NCBI GenBank assembly: GCA_900550195.1
Contig: URRB01000002.1
Coordinates: forward strand, 1-64,000
Reading direction: 5' to 3'
DNA from: an uncultured Collinsella sp.
GTDB taxonomy: Bacteria; Actinomycetota; Coriobacteriia; Coriobacteriales; Coriobacteriaceae
DNA: 64,000 nucleotides
Every line of letters begins with the position of its first letter. The stretch's first letter is position 1. Below, one piece after another: positions 54,134 to 62,401 of this stretch. Position numbers and translations under genes: made by a program. Below the pieces are notes generated by a model. That model did no database searches and was not told the DNA's origin. It saw nothing but the letters and a program-made list of their open reading frames with translations.

Positions 54134-55134
54134 CACCGGGCATCGCCCCCCGAAGCGGGGCGAACGTCGCGAAGGCAGCGCCCATCCCAGGTGGCGGCCC
54201 ATGCGCCGCCCGGCTCGGTATGCACGTCGAAATATCCCATTTTCGGAACAGCCAGCTCGGAGAGCAGCGCTTTCACGGTACCTGCGTGAACGACGAAGAC
54301 GGCGCGCCCACTCCCCTGGGCACACTCCGATTCGCACGCCTCCCGAAACGCCGCGACGACGCGGCGGGTGAAATCGCTCTTGCCCTCGCCATGCGGGCAG
54401 CGCGTCTCGCACCAGGAGTCTACCCAGGCGCGGTAGCGCGCATCCTCTTTAAGCTCGGCGGCGCTTCGCCCCTCGAAGTCGCCAAAATCCATCTCGCGCA
54501 GACCGGGGCACGCCATAAGCTCCGCGTTCGGGAAGAGGATGCGCGCCGTCTGGTCGGTGCGGGCCATGCCGCTCGTGATAACACGGAACACGTCACGATC
54601 GCACGCGAGGTCGCGCAAAGCGCGCTCGCCCGCGCTCGACAGGGGCTCGTCGGTGCCCGCCCCGCTGTAGCGATGGTCTTCCGTGCCCGCCGTGGCACCA
54701 TGGCGCACGAAGACGACTTCCAAAGGCGCGCCCGCGCCCTGCGTCCCTCGAGGCGCATCGGTAAGGTTTCCTTTGATGACCTGGGGAACCCCGCACGTCA
54801 TGCGCACGACGACGTCGGCGCGCGCAGCAAGCGCGCATCCCAAGCGCCCCGCGCGCTCGCGCCATTGGGCGTCTTCCGCACGCATGGGGACGACCCCCGA
54901 GCCGACCAAGGGCAGAATCACTGCGTCGAAGCCAATCAGCCGCTCGAGCGCCCGGTCAGCGTCGAGCGCGCGTACGAGTTCCTCAGCACGGTACGCGACA
55001 CGGCCGGCAAAAGCCGCGGGCACGCCGCCCTCCGCAAGCTGCGCCGCGTCGACGAAATCGTCCGCCGCGAACCCGAGCTTTTCGCGCACGAAGGTCCTCT
55101 TCCCCGAATGCGCGCCACCTACCACGAGAATCAT
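54133..55134 (-). CDS. Fusion of a CobU-like kinase domain and CobC-type histidine phosphatase
   Basis: 333 residues. The first 135 resemble CobU: a P-loop (VVGGAHSGKRTFVREKLG), then LPLVGSGVVPM and ARADVVVRMTCGVPQVIKG. The HRxxR region, which carries the guanylylated His in CobU, is not visible. From about residue 140 comes a phosphoglycerate-mutase-like phosphatase: EVVFVRHGATAG with catalytic His, VITSGMARTDQTARIL, LREMDFGDFEGRSAAEL and VFVVHAGTVKALL. CobC enzymes dephosphorylate alpha-ribazole phosphate or the final cobalamin phosphate. A full cobU lies two genes away. ATGA overlap with cobS. Confidence 0.87.
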   Translation of the reverse strand: MILVVGGAHSGKRTFVREKLGFAADDFVDAAQLAEGGVPAAFAGRVAYRAEELVRALDADRALERLIGFDAVILPLVGSGVVPMRAEDAQWRERAGRLGCALAARADVVVRMTCGVPQVIKGNLTDAPRGTQGAGAPLEVVFVRHGATAGTEDHRYSGAGTDEPLSSAGERALRDLACDRDVFRVITSGMARTDQTARILFPNAELMACPGLREMDFGDFEGRSAAELKEDARYRAWVDSWCETRCPHGEGKSDFTRRVVAAFREACESECAQGSGRAVFVVHAGTVKALLSELAVPKMGYFDVHTEPGGAWAATWDGRCLRDVRPASGGDAR

Positions 55135-55898
55135 AGGAGCATGCCCCCCGCCACCAGCATGGCAAGCATCGCGAGCTCGGCCCATTGCAGAAACCATCCG
55201 GCCAAATCACCCGTCACCCCGCCGAAGCGGGACAGGGCAACATGGCGGTACCACGCGAGCACCAAAAACCCCGCCACCGCTATAAGGGCGCCGACGGCCT
55301 GAGCGCACGCGACCATCCCTGCAGCCGAAGCAGCAGCGAAAGCGCAAAGCGGCACGACGATCTCCGCGCGCTTCTTCGCAGGCGAGAGCCCCGCGGCCAT
55401 GCCGTCCGCCCGCGCGGCAGGCCAGCATTCAACGGCGAGCCCCGAAAGCGCGCGGGAGAACACGAGCGAGCACAGAAGCGCGAGGAACGCCCCCGCCGTA
55501 AGCGGCAGCGCGGTGAACAGGGAAAACTGCAGAATAAGGTACACAACAACACCGATGACCCCGAAGGCGCCCGCCCGCGGGTCGTGCATGATCTCGAGCT
55601 TTCGCTCGCGCGGGGCCCAACTTGCAAGCGCATCGGAGGTGTCGCAGAGCCCGTCTAGGTGGATGCCTCCCGTCACCGCCACAGGCAGCGCCACGAGCAC
55701 GGCCGCGACGATGGTCGCGGGCACGCCGAGCAGGTTCGCAACGTGTCCCCACGCCGTCATGAGGAAGCCTTCCGCAAGGCCCACCAGGGGAAACGCGGCA
55801 AGCGCATGGGTTGACCCGAAATCGGTCCAGGCCGATTTCGGGACGGGGATGCGCGAGAACGTTCCGAACGCCGCGCCGATTGCCTCTACTATCTTCAC
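55131..55898 (-). CDS. cobS: Adenosylcobinamide-GDP ribazoletransferase
   Basis: 255 residues with several membrane segments. AAFGTFSRIPVPKSAWTDFG and AFPLVGLAEGF are typical. VTGGIHLDGLCDTSDALASWAPRERKLEIMHDPRAGAFG is the diagnostic block with the Asp-rich metal site. It joins alpha-ribazole to GDP-cobinamide at the membrane. The start is GTG 55898, overlapping the cobU stop (GTGA). Confidence 0.94.
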   Translation of the reverse strand: MKIVEAIGAAFGTFSRIPVPKSAWTDFGSTHALAAFPLVGLAEGFLMTAWGHVANLLGVPATIVAAVLVALPVAVTGGIHLDGLCDTSDALASWAPRERKLEIMHDPRAGAFGVIGVVVYLILQFSLFTALPLTAGAFLALLCSLVFSRALSGLAVECWPAARADGMAAGLSPAKKRAEIVVPLCAFAAASAAGMVACAQAVGALIAVAGFLVLAWYRHVALSRFGGVTGDLAGWFLQWAELAMLAMLVAGGMLL

Positions 55899-56443
55899 CT
55901 TGTAGGTCCTTCGCCTTTCATCCACACGGGAATCCCGCACACCACTTCGACTGCGCGGTCGGCCAGCGCCGCCACGCCCGCGTTCACGCGCGCGAGCGCG
56001 CGCCTCCATGCCTCGGTCCCTTCATCGTAGCGCATCCCATCGGCGAACACGTCGACGGTGACCACCACCGTATGCGCAGCGGCCTGAGCGAGCCGTTCAA
56101 TACCTCCGAGCACCTCGCGCGCCGCAGCGTCGGGGTCACGCGGGGACAAGCCGCCTTCCGCGAAGAGCTCGTTCGCAACCAGGTTGCCCACGTCCTCCAA
56201 AAGAAGCGTGCAGCCGCGCGGAAGCCCGGACACTGCGGCGCCCACGTCACGCGTGCGCTCGAGGGTGGAAAACCCCTTGCCCTCGCGCAGCGCCCGATGG
56301 CGCGCGATGCGGCGGGCGCCCTCTTCCCCGAAGGGCTCCATCGTTGCCAGGTACACGCGAGGGCCGTCGTGCCCAAGGCACAGGGACTCGGCATAGGCGC
56401 TCTTGCCGCTCGCGGCGGCGCCGATAACGAACGTCACCGTCAT
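55895..56443 (-). CDS. cobU: Adenosylcobinamide kinase / guanylyltransferase
   Basis: 182 residues. FVIGAAASGKSAYAESL is the P-loop, YLATMEPFGEEGARRIARHRALR contains the HRxxR motif with the guanylylated His, and LLLEDVGNLVANELFAEGG follows. It phosphorylates cobinamide and transfers GMP. Unlike the CobU-like domain in the fusion gene, all expected motifs are present. Both borders are ATGA/GTGA overlaps. Confidence 0.93.
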   Translation of the reverse strand: MTVTFVIGAAASGKSAYAESLCLGHDGPRVYLATMEPFGEEGARRIARHRALREGKGFSTLERTRDVGAAVSGLPRGCTLLLEDVGNLVANELFAEGGLSPRDPDAAAREVLGGIERLAQAAAHTVVVTVDVFADGMRYDEGTEAWRRALARVNAGVAALADRAVEVVCGIPVWMKGEGPTR

Positions 56444-57582
56444 TTCCCAGCCTCGAAATGCTCGTAAGCAGCCATGCCAGTCGCCGTGAACGTCTTCCCA
56501 TCCCGGTACACGCGCAGCGCCGAATCCAGAAGGGGCAGATACGCCATGGCGCCCGCGCCCTCGCCCAAGTGCATGCCTGCGTCGAGGGGTGCCTTTATGC
56601 CGAGCTCGCGAAGAAGCTCCTGGCTTGCGGGTTCGCTTGATGCGTGGGTGCCCACGAGGTAGCCCAAGACATTGGGGCACAGGCGCGCCGCGCACAGGGC
56701 CGCCGTGCAGGATATGACCCCGTCGAGGAGCGCCGGCGCCTTCGAGGCCGCGGCCCCCAGGTAGAAACCGCACATCGCCGCGATGTCGAAGCCGCCCACC
56801 TTCGAGAGCACGTCGATCGGGTCGGCAGGATCGGGCGAGTTCGCGTCGATAGCGCGCTCGACCACGTCGCGCTTGCGCGCGAGCGAGGCGTCCGAGAGCC
56901 CCGCGCCGCGCCCGACGAGGCTCCGCGCGTCCGCCCGGATGAGCACTGCGGCCACCGCCGCCGAGGTGGTCGTGTTGCCGATGCCCATCTCGCCCGCGGC
57001 AAGAAGGCGCACGCCGGCGCGGGCAAGCCCGCACGCGACGGCGATTCCGACCTCGATCGCGCGCACGGCCCCATCGCGAGACATAGCGGAGCCGTGCGCG
57101 ATGTTGCCGCTCCCCCGCCGCACGTTCGCGCGCACCATGCGCGCGTCTTCTATGCCCCGGGCCATACCCACGTCGACGGGCACGACCTCGGCACCCGCGA
57201 ACGCCGCCATGCGGCAGGCGCTCGTGGCCCCCTCGCACATGTTGCGCGCGACGGCTCGCGTCACGTCTTGTCCGCTTTGCGACACGCCTTCGGCAACGAC
57301 CCCGTTGTCGGAGAAGAATACCGCGAGCGCACGGGGAAACTCGGCCACCTCGGCGCTCCCCTGAGCTGCGGCGATACACGCGACGGCGTCTTCAAAGTCG
57401 CCCAATCCCCCCAAGGGGTGCGCGATGGAGTCCCACGCGGCGTACGCGGCGGCACGGGCGCACTCGTCTGCGGGCGCGATCCGGGAGAGCGCAGCTTCGA
57501 GCACGGCGCCCGGCGCCGACGAGAACGCGCGCTCGACTTCCTCGCGGATGCAGGCAAGCGAGGTTTCAGTTGCTTCAGCCAT
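56440..57582 (-). CDS. cobT: Nicotinate-nucleotide-dimethylbenzimidazole phosphoribosyltransferase
   Basis: 380 residues. HPLGGLGDFEDAVACIAA, AVFFSDNGVVAEGVSQSGQDVT, VDVGMARGIEDARM and AAGEMGIGNTTTSAAVAAVLI are CobT signatures. The C-terminal LHLGEGAGAM-like segment here reads MHLGEGAGAMAYLPLL, with the catalytic Glu. It makes alpha-ribazole phosphate from the lower-ligand base. ATG 57582 overlaps the end of cbiA by eight bases. Confidence 0.94.
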   Translation of the reverse strand: MAEATETSLACIREEVERAFSSAPGAVLEAALSRIAPADECARAAAYAAWDSIAHPLGGLGDFEDAVACIAAAQGSAEVAEFPRALAVFFSDNGVVAEGVSQSGQDVTRAVARNMCEGATSACRMAAFAGAEVVPVDVGMARGIEDARMVRANVRRGSGNIAHGSAMSRDGAVRAIEVGIAVACGLARAGVRLLAAGEMGIGNTTTSAAVAAVLIRADARSLVGRGAGLSDASLARKRDVVERAIDANSPDPADPIDVLSKVGGFDIAAMCGFYLGAAASKAPALLDGVISCTAALCAARLCPNVLGYLVGTHASSEPASQELLRELGIKAPLDAGMHLGEGAGAMAYLPLLDSALRVYRDGKTFTATGMAAYEHFEAGK

Positions 57583-58957
57583 GTCGTTTCCTCTCTGCAA
57601 ACGACGCCGCGGCAGACGCGAACGCGCGCGCAACGTCGGGGTTCGCAGGATAGTACACATGCGGGAAGCCTGCCACCAAGGAAGGGGTGGTCGTCATGCA
57701 CGGCCAGCCCTTGTCGCGCCGGGGCTTCTGCGCCCAGAAGTCGCCGCCCGGGCAGGTGGACTGCCAGTAGTGGAACTCGTGCGCGCGGATGCGTGTGCCG
57801 CGCGGCCCGTAGAGCCCGTCGCGTTGGGAAGTGAGCTCCACGTACCCGAAATGGGACAGCCTTCCCCCGTTCTCGCTTGCGCCCTCAAGGGCGCCCGCAA
57901 CAGGCCAGCGCCGCCCCTCGCTATCGGCGATTTCGCGCTGCAGGTACAAAAACCCACCGCATTCGGCGACCGTCGGCATGCCGGATTCCACCGCACGCCG
58001 TACCGCCTCGCGTATCGGCGCGTTCTCGGAGAGCTGCCGCGCATTGAGCTCCGGGTAGCCGCCCCCCAGATAGAGGGCGCTTGTCCCCCGGGGCAACTCT
58101 CTATCACACAGAGGGCTGAAAAAGGCCAGCTCGCAACCCAGATCCTCGAGCGCGCGCAGGTTCTCCTCGTAGTAGAACGAGAACGCCTCGTCACGTGCGA
58201 CGGCGACGATGGGCCGCGCTCCCGCGATCGGCTCCAACCGGCAAGGTTCCTCGCGGATATCGGGTGCCGTCGCCGCTATTTCGAGCAAGCGGTCGACGTC
58301 GACGCTCTTTTCCACCAGCTCGGCCATCTTGTCGATGCGCGCGGAGAGCTGCTCGACCTCGTCGGCGGTCACAAGCCCCAAATGCCGGCTTTCGAGCGAG
58401 AACGCCTCGTCGGCGGGGATATTCCCCAAAACCGCGACGCCCGTGTGCTTCTCGATCGCAGGCGCCGCGTAGGCGCAGGCAGCGGCGCTCGTCTTGTTCA
58501 GCACGACGCCGCGCACGTTCGCACAAGGCAGGAACTCGGCGATGCCGCGGATTACGGCGGCGAGCGATAAAGACGCCCCGCGCCCGTTCACCACTAAAAC
58601 GACCGGCGTTTCCGTGTCGCGCGCAACCTGGTAGCTGCTCGCGTCGGCCACGCCGGGCGCCATGCCGTCGTAGAAGCCCATGACCCCCTCGAGCACCGCG
58701 ACATCCGCGCCCGCGGCGCCGCGTGCGAGCAGGGCGCGCAGCGTCGGGGCGTCGGTGAAGAAGCCGTCTAAGTTGCCCGAGCGCGCGCCCACGACGCGGC
58801 GATGAAAGAGCGGGTCAATATAGTCGGGGCCGCATTTGAAGGCCGCGCATGCGAGGCCGCGGCGCGCAAGCGCGCGCAGGAGCGCGCACGTAACGACCGT
58901 CTTGCCGCTCCCGCTCGAGGGCGCAGCGACCATGAAACGCGGGATGGTCGTGCTCAC
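57575..58957 (-). CDS. cbiA: Cobyrinate a,c-diamide synthase
   Basis: 460 residues. RFMVAAPSSGSGKTVVTCALLRAL is the ATP site and AAFKCGPDYIDPLFHRRV is diagnostic. The glutaminase domain has VAECGGFLYLQREI with the Cys and IRAHEFHYWQS with the His. It amidates the a and c side chains. The start is GTG 58957, with GTGA overlap to cbiET. The upstream in-frame extension is a shadow. Confidence 0.94.
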   Translation of the reverse strand: MSTTIPRFMVAAPSSGSGKTVVTCALLRALARRGLACAAFKCGPDYIDPLFHRRVVGARSGNLDGFFTDAPTLRALLARGAAGADVAVLEGVMGFYDGMAPGVADASSYQVARDTETPVVLVVNGRGASLSLAAVIRGIAEFLPCANVRGVVLNKTSAAACAYAAPAIEKHTGVAVLGNIPADEAFSLESRHLGLVTADEVEQLSARIDKMAELVEKSVDVDRLLEIAATAPDIREEPCRLEPIAGARPIVAVARDEAFSFYYEENLRALEDLGCELAFFSPLCDRELPRGTSALYLGGGYPELNARQLSENAPIREAVRRAVESGMPTVAECGGFLYLQREIADSEGRRWPVAGALEGASENGGRLSHFGYVELTSQRDGLYGPRGTRIRAHEFHYWQSTCPGGDFWAQKPRRDKGWPCMTTTPSLVAGFPHVYYPANPDVARAFASAAASFAERKRHG

Positions 58958-60303
58958 CGGGCGCCGCCTTCCCCACCCGCACCACGCGCGCTGACGAGGA
59001 ACACGGGGTTTTGCGCCTTCATAAGATGGTGCGAGCCTACAGCCTCGGCGCGGGCGGCCGACACCTGGCACGCCTCGAACCCCTTAAAGCGCGAACCCGA
59101 GAGAAGCGCGCACGCCTCGGTGAGCGTCTCAACGGTGACGCATGGCACGCACAGGCGAACCTGCGAGTTCTTCTCGAGCGCCGCCTCCACGATAGAGGGA
59201 AGCTCGCCCGCGCTCCCGCCGACGAACACGGCGTCGGGGACGGGCAGTTTCGCGAGCGCTTCGGGGGCGACACCGGGGACCGCATGTACGTTGCCGCACC
59301 CGAATGCATCCGCGTTCTCTCGGATGAGCCGCACGCCGGCCGCGTTGCGCTCGACCGCCCATACCGACCCCGCTCGCGCGACGAGCGCCGCCTCAATCGA
59401 CACGCTCCCCGTGCCGGCTCCGACGTCCCACACGGTGTCGGTAGCGGTAAGGCGCAGCTTCGCGAGCGCGACGGCGCGCACCTCCTGCTTGGTCATGGGA
59501 ACGTCGCCGCGGATGAAGAGCTCGTCGGGAATGCCCGAGGAAGCGTACGGCCAGCGGGAGCTCGCGGCGCGGGATGCGCCCGCAGGGTCCGCCGCGGAAG
59601 AAGCCGCCGCGGGCGATGACGCGCCGGCCGGCGCCTCGGAGGCTGCGCTAGAGCCCGCAGGCGACCCGACGCCGCCTGCGGGCTCGATAAGCATCACGTT
59701 CAAGTCGTCGAACGTCTGACCTGCGATTTCACTTGCGGTCGCGCAGGTGATGCGCTCGTCGGGGTACGACAGGCGCTCGGCCACCGTCACGCGCGCGTCC
59801 CCGAAGCCCGCCTGCACAAGCTCGCCCGAAAGCCGCGAGGGGTCTTCCCCACCCGACGTGACGAGGAAGAGCTCACCTGCGCGCTCGGCCTCGGCCACGA
59901 TATCGCACGCCACGCCGTGAGCGCTCGCGAAGCGCCAATCCTGCCATGGACGCGCAAGGCGCGCGGCGAGATACGACGCTGAGCTTATGCCGGGAACAAC
60001 GCGCACGTCCACCTGCGCGTCGCCGGAGAGCGCCTCCACCAGGCGGCGCGCGCCGCTGAACAGCCCCACATCGCCCGTCATCACGACCACGGCGCGCCGC
60101 CACGACGCCGCATCGGTGAGCGCGGCGACGATGTCCGCCGTCTTCACGAGCTCGCATCTCACCACGTCGGGCGGCACGTCGATGCCGGCAAGCGCGCGAT
60201 GAGCGCCGATGACCACGTCGGCGATGTCGATCGCGTCGAGCGCCGCGCGCGAGAGCAAGTCGGGGTTTCCGGGCCCCGCCCCGATGATCGTTACCTTTCG
60301 CAT
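58954..60303 (-). CDS. cbiET: Fused precorrin-6Y C5- and C15-methyltransferase/decarboxylase
   Basis: 449 residues. Residues 1-205 are CbiE (VTIIGAGPGNPDLLS, VVVMTGDVGLFSGARRLVEAL). A linker of about 45 residues, almost only Ala, Ser, Gly and Pro, follows. The C-terminal part is CbiT (PMTKQEVRAVALAKLRL, WDVGAGTGSVSIEAAL). It methylates C5 and C15 and removes the acetate side-chain carboxyl. In CobL-type fusions the two parts are usually joined more tightly. The ATG overlaps the end of the C17-methyltransferase gene by 13 bases. Confidence 0.93.
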   Translation of the reverse strand: MRKVTIIGAGPGNPDLLSRAALDAIDIADVVIGAHRALAGIDVPPDVVRCELVKTADIVAALTDAASWRRAVVVMTGDVGLFSGARRLVEALSGDAQVDVRVVPGISSASYLAARLARPWQDWRFASAHGVACDIVAEAERAGELFLVTSGGEDPSRLSGELVQAGFGDARVTVAERLSYPDERITCATASEIAGQTFDDLNVMLIEPAGGVGSPAGSSAASEAPAGASSPAAASSAADPAGASRAASSRWPYASSGIPDELFIRGDVPMTKQEVRAVALAKLRLTATDTVWDVGAGTGSVSIEAALVARAGSVWAVERNAAGVRLIRENADAFGCGNVHAVPGVAPEALAKLPVPDAVFVGGSAGELPSIVEAALEKNSQVRLCVPCVTVETLTEACALLSGSRFKGFEACQVSAARAEAVGSHHLMKAQNPVFLVSARGAGGEGGAR

Positions 60304-61034
60304 GGAATCTCCCGATACCCGCGCGGCGTGACCATACGGCCGCCTACGAGCTTCGTGTCCGCGTTGCCGACGAACACGGTGGTGAACATGTCGGCGTCGA
60401 TCTCCCCCAGCTCGGAGAGCCTGCACATGCCCGACTGCTGCCCCTCGCGCCCGATGTTGCGTACCCAGCCGCAGAGCGTGTCGGGGGCCTTCCATTCGAG
60501 CATAATCTTCGCCGCGCGTGAGAGCCTGTCGGCGCGCTTTCTGCTGCGCGGGTTGTACAAACAGATGCAGAAGTCGGCACTCGCGACGGCGGCGAGCCTG
60601 CGCTCGATGACCTCCCATGGCGTGAGCAGGTCGGAGAGCGACACGACCGCGAAGTCGTGGGCAAGCGGGGCGCCGAGCACCGCCGACCCGCTCTGTGCCG
60701 CGGTGGCCCCGGCGATAACTTCCACGTCTACATCGGGGTAGTCCTCCGCAAGCTCCAGCACGGGGCTCGCCATGCCGTACACGCCCGCGTCACCGCTGCA
60801 CACGAGCGCCACGGCTTCTCCACTCTGCGCGCGCGAAAGCGCAAGGCGGCACCGTTCGACCTCGTGCATCATCGGCGTCGCGAGATGCGCCGCGTCGGGC
60901 ACGGCGGCGAGCGCGAGCTCCACGTATTTCGTGTAACCCACAACGATGTCGGACGCCTCGAGCGCACGCCGAGCCGCAATCGTCATGCCGTCGGGGCCGC
61001 CCGGGCCGATCCCCACCACGAAGAGCTTTCCCAT
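60291..61034 (-). CDS. cbiH: Precorrin-3B / cobalt-factor III C17-methyltransferase
   Basis: 247 residues. KLFVVGIGPGGPDGMTIAA is the SAM-binding start, LVCSGDAGVYGMASPVLEL the central motif and ICLYNPRSRKRADRLSRA the family tail. It methylates C17 with ring contraction. In anaerobic pathways this is CbiH (CobJ in aerobic ones). ATG 61034 shares one base with the cbiG stop (TGATG). Confidence 0.93.
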   Translation of the reverse strand: MGKLFVVGIGPGGPDGMTIAARRALEASDIVVGYTKYVELALAAVPDAAHLATPMMHEVERCRLALSRAQSGEAVALVCSGDAGVYGMASPVLELAEDYPDVDVEVIAGATAAQSGSAVLGAPLAHDFAVVSLSDLLTPWEVIERRLAAVASADFCICLYNPRSRKRADRLSRAAKIMLEWKAPDTLCGWVRNIGREGQQSGMCRLSELGEIDADMFTTVFVGNADTKLVGGRMVTPRGYREIPCER

Positions 61035-62167
61035 CACCGCTCCTTAAACGAAAGTTTGATAGTTACCTTGGAAAACGCGACGGTCACGCCGCTGTGAGCG
61101 AGCTTCGGGAAGATAAGTTTGCCCCCGTCCGCGAGCGCCGCGCGCTCGCACACGTTGTCGACCCCCACCGTCGCGCGCACGAAATCAGATGGCGAAACGC
61201 TGCCTTCGACCTGCGACAACTCCTCTGCGGAATACGTCGCAAGCGGGATATTGCGCGCGCAGCAGAAGGCGAGCAGACCCTCCTCGTGCGCCTTCACGTC
61301 GATCGTCGCCGCCTCGCGCACGGCCGAAGGCGAGATACCCACCTGCCCGCACGCGAGAAGAAACGCCTCCTCGATCGCTTCGGCGCACGCACCGCGACGG
61401 CATCCTATGCCCGCAACGATGCAGGGCACGACAAGGCGAAGCGGCTCGGGCGCAGGCGCCTGCGCCCGCACGCCCGCCGGCTTCCCCGTCTCACCGGCGG
61501 GCACGACCTCGCCCGTTGTCTCCGCCGCACGAACGGACGCACCTGCATTCGCGCCAGCGAACGGCGACACGACGATATCGGCCCGAGCGCGGTCGGACGC
61601 AATGTCAACCCCCTCAGGCGGCTGTCCCGAAATCGGCATGTCGGAATAGAGCGCCACGCGGCCGCCCGAAAGCAGCCGCGCCGACACTCGCTTGATGGCC
61701 TCGGGATTCGAAACGGGGAGCCCCGCACAGCGCGCCCACGTATCCACCGCCCACACGCCGCGGACGTCGGTCGCCGTGGTGATGACGGGGATGGCCCCTG
61801 CCGCGCGTGCCACAGTTTGCGCAAGCTCGTTCGCACCGCCCAAATGCCCCGATAAAAGCGGGACGGCAAAGCGCCCCGCCTCGTCGATCACCACAACCGC
61901 GGGATCGTTTGCCTTCGAGGCGACATGCGGCGCGATCGCCCGCACGGCGATGCCCGCCGCGCCCACGAACAGAAGCGCGTCCGACGCTTCCCACGTGAGC
62001 GCCGTCCATGCGCGCAGGTCGGCCTTCCCCTCGCCGAACCCGCGCGAAACGGAAACGTCCCAGCCAGGGTCGTCTTCACTTGTCTGCGCGCAATCGGAAA
62101 GCGCGTGTGCGGTGCGCTCCGCCAACGCATAACCCCTCTCAGTGAACGCTATGCAGGAAACCCTCAT
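61034..62167 (-). CDS. cbiG: Cobalt-precorrin-5A hydrolase
   Basis: 377 residues. The N-domain (SCIAFTERGYALAERTAHALS) and centre (ALLFVGAAGIAVRAIAPHVASK, VVVIDEAGRFAVPLLSGHLGGANELAQ) are typical, as is the C-terminal GIGCRRGACAEAIEEAFLLA domain. A 30-residue Ala/Gly/Pro linker lies between them. It opens the delta-lactone after ring contraction. Its presence marks the pathway as the anaerobic, early-cobalt route. ATG follows the cbiL remnant stop directly. Confidence 0.94.
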   Translation of the reverse strand: MRVSCIAFTERGYALAERTAHALSDCAQTSEDDPGWDVSVSRGFGEGKADLRAWTALTWEASDALLFVGAAGIAVRAIAPHVASKANDPAVVVIDEAGRFAVPLLSGHLGGANELAQTVARAAGAIPVITTATDVRGVWAVDTWARCAGLPVSNPEAIKRVSARLLSGGRVALYSDMPISGQPPEGVDIASDRARADIVVSPFAGANAGASVRAAETTGEVVPAGETGKPAGVRAQAPAPEPLRLVVPCIVAGIGCRRGACAEAIEEAFLLACGQVGISPSAVREAATIDVKAHEEGLLAFCCARNIPLATYSAEELSQVEGSVSPSDFVRATVGVDNVCERAALADGGKLIFPKLAHSGVTVAFSKVTIKLSFKER

Positions 62168-62401
62168 CTAGCGCACCACCATCGTCGAGAAGTAGCTGCC
62201 CCGATCGGGCACATCGTCGAGCGAGCGGTACACGCGCTCGCCCGGAAGCCCACAGTCCTCTACAAGCTCGGCACCGTCGAAGGCGCCCTCCTCGCAAAGG
62301 AAGCGCTTCGTGTCCGCAAGCGAGCGGCGCGCCTTCATGACCACCTTCGTCCCCGGCCAGCCGATTGCGCGGCCCACCCCGTACAGCACGCCTTTACTCA
62401 T
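62168..62401 (-). pseudogene. cbiL: Internally deleted cobalt-precorrin-2 C20-methyltransferase remnant
   Basis: 77 residues, against about 230 normally. The first nine (MSKGVLYGV) match the start of CbiL. The remainder from about residue 18 (TKVVMKARRSLADTKRFLCE, then CGLPGERVYRSLDDVPD and YFSTMVV) matches its C-terminus. The SAM-binding GxGPGDP loop and the whole middle are missing, while the frame stays open. It cannot be an active methyltransferase by itself. It still overlaps the cbiD stop by eight bases and ends at the cbiG start, so translation of cbiG is not interrupted. No intact C20-methyltransferase is in this window. Confidence 0.8.
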
